Source of the DNA: JASBSR01 sp963847575
GTDB taxonomy: Bacteria > Pseudomonadota > Gammaproteobacteria > SZUA-229
NCBI GenBank assembly: GCA_963847575.1
Contig: CAWKAL010000101.1
Span: forward strand, 1 to 34,452
DNA length: 34,452 bases
Reading direction: 5' to 3'
Shown here: piece after piece, positions 34,092 through 34,452 of the stretch
Layout: the number at the start of each line of letters is the position of its first letter
Position numbering within the stretch: the stretch's first letter is position 1
The notes under the pieces: model-generated
The model's database searches: none
Told to the model about the DNA's origin: nothing
What the model saw: only the letters and a program-made list of their open reading frames with translations
Program-made: the position numbers and the translations under genes

Positions 34092-34452
34092 TCAGGACAA
34101 CCGAAACTGCCTGACAGCATTGATAAATGTATTCTCTGTTTCACGATTTCGCGATACCCCGTAGACCAGCGCCTGGTATAACTTAATAATCACGCCTGCC
34201 TCGTCTGCATGGCCCGGCACGCGCTGCACAATCCGATCTACCAGCTCCTGCGGCGTGTCCTGCGGCCTGACTTCGATACCTGCGCGCGCAATTTTATTCC
34301 TGAATTTATCGTAGTGTATTCGCACACGGTCTCTTTTCTTATACCTGCTATCACCGATCACCCACCATGCTACCAGCAATCCTGCTACGCTCATGGCAGC
34401 CACCAGCCATCGAGCCAGCTCGGATTTTTTAATATTATTTACACCAAATTTT
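34092..34452 (-). CDS. C-terminal end of a TgpA-like transglutaminase membrane protein (DUF4129 region), 5' part beyond window
   Basis: The frame is open to the right edge, so only the last 119 residues are seen. A hydrophobic stretch WLVAAMSVAGLLVAWWVIG is the final transmembrane segment. It is followed by a cytoplasmic DUF4129-like helical domain: HYDKFRNKIARAGIEVRPQD, TPQELVDRIVQRVP and IIKLYQALVYGV. This matches the tail of the large TgpA family proteins (transmembrane helices, transglutaminase core, last helix, DUF4129). The catalytic Cys-His-Asp core would lie to the right of the window. The start at 34403 visible inside the window is not taken as real. Confidence 0.72.
   Translation of the reverse strand, partial: KFGVNNIKKSELARWLVAAMSVAGLLVAWWVIGDSRYKKRDRVRIHYDKFRNKIARAGIEVRPQDTPQELVDRIVQRVPGHADEAGVIIKLYQALVYGVSRNRETENTFINAVRQFRLS

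Overview
The window looks like chromosome from a Gram-negative gammaproteobacterium of moderate GC, and it is dominated by lipopolysaccharide (LPS) and surface-glycan genes. The evidence is the pcm-like/rhodanese/tolC/lpxL/waaA run, a Kdo kinase (KdkA), waaC, waaF, a fused HldE, a WaaL-type ligase, and a glnE-ilvE pair beside the LPS-core genes, an arrangement also known from Pseudomonas-like genomes. No tRNA, rRNA, CRISPR array or transposase gene was seen.

Layout. 1-330: 5' part of thiC (minus). 798-5602 (plus): Pcm-like methyltransferase, rhodanese, TolC-family protein, LpxL-type acyltransferase, Kdo transferase WaaA. 5812-7605: kdkA (minus) and waaC (plus), divergent with overlapping 5' ends. 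7745-9116: purple-acid-phosphatase-like gene (minus). 9217-15140 (plus): LTA-synthase-family membrane enzyme, UDP-glucuronate decarboxylase, GT2, GT4 and GT9, tightly packed. 15153-17729: DUF6165 (minus), then a GT32-like and a GT9 transferase (plus). 17760-25413 (minus): seven-gene operon, in transcription order hldE, FAD oxidoreductase, aldo/keto reductase, waaF, waaL, GT4, membrane-associated methyltransferase. 25474-29801 (minus): small zinc-finger protein, ilvE, glnE. 29996-32581 (plus): LegB-like 4,6-dehydratase, sugar nucleotidyltransferase, NAD(P)-dependent reductase. 32786-33534: FkbM methyltransferase (minus). 34092-34452: C-terminal end of a TgpA-like protein (minus).

How the genes work together. 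WaaA adds Kdo and KdkA phosphorylates it. HldE makes the ADP-heptose precursor, and WaaC and WaaF add heptoses. The other GT9, GT4, GT2 and GT32 enzymes extend the core, UDP-xylose is supplied by the decarboxylase, and WaaL joins polymer to core. KdkA in place of a two-Kdo inner core suggests a single phosphorylated Kdo, as in Haemophilus and Vibrio. The LegB cassette looks like a compact route to a nucleotide-activated 6-deoxyhexose.

Two window-wide patterns stand out. First, a family of intergenic repeats occurs as head-to-head inverted pairs at gene boundaries. The arms are built from 8-10 base units containing CGCA, and the pairs sometimes enclose a second, unrelated inverted repeat. Second, six conserved genes are broken by ten single-base frameshifts, all of them a net gain of one base, which points to insertion errors in the sequence rather than true gene decay.
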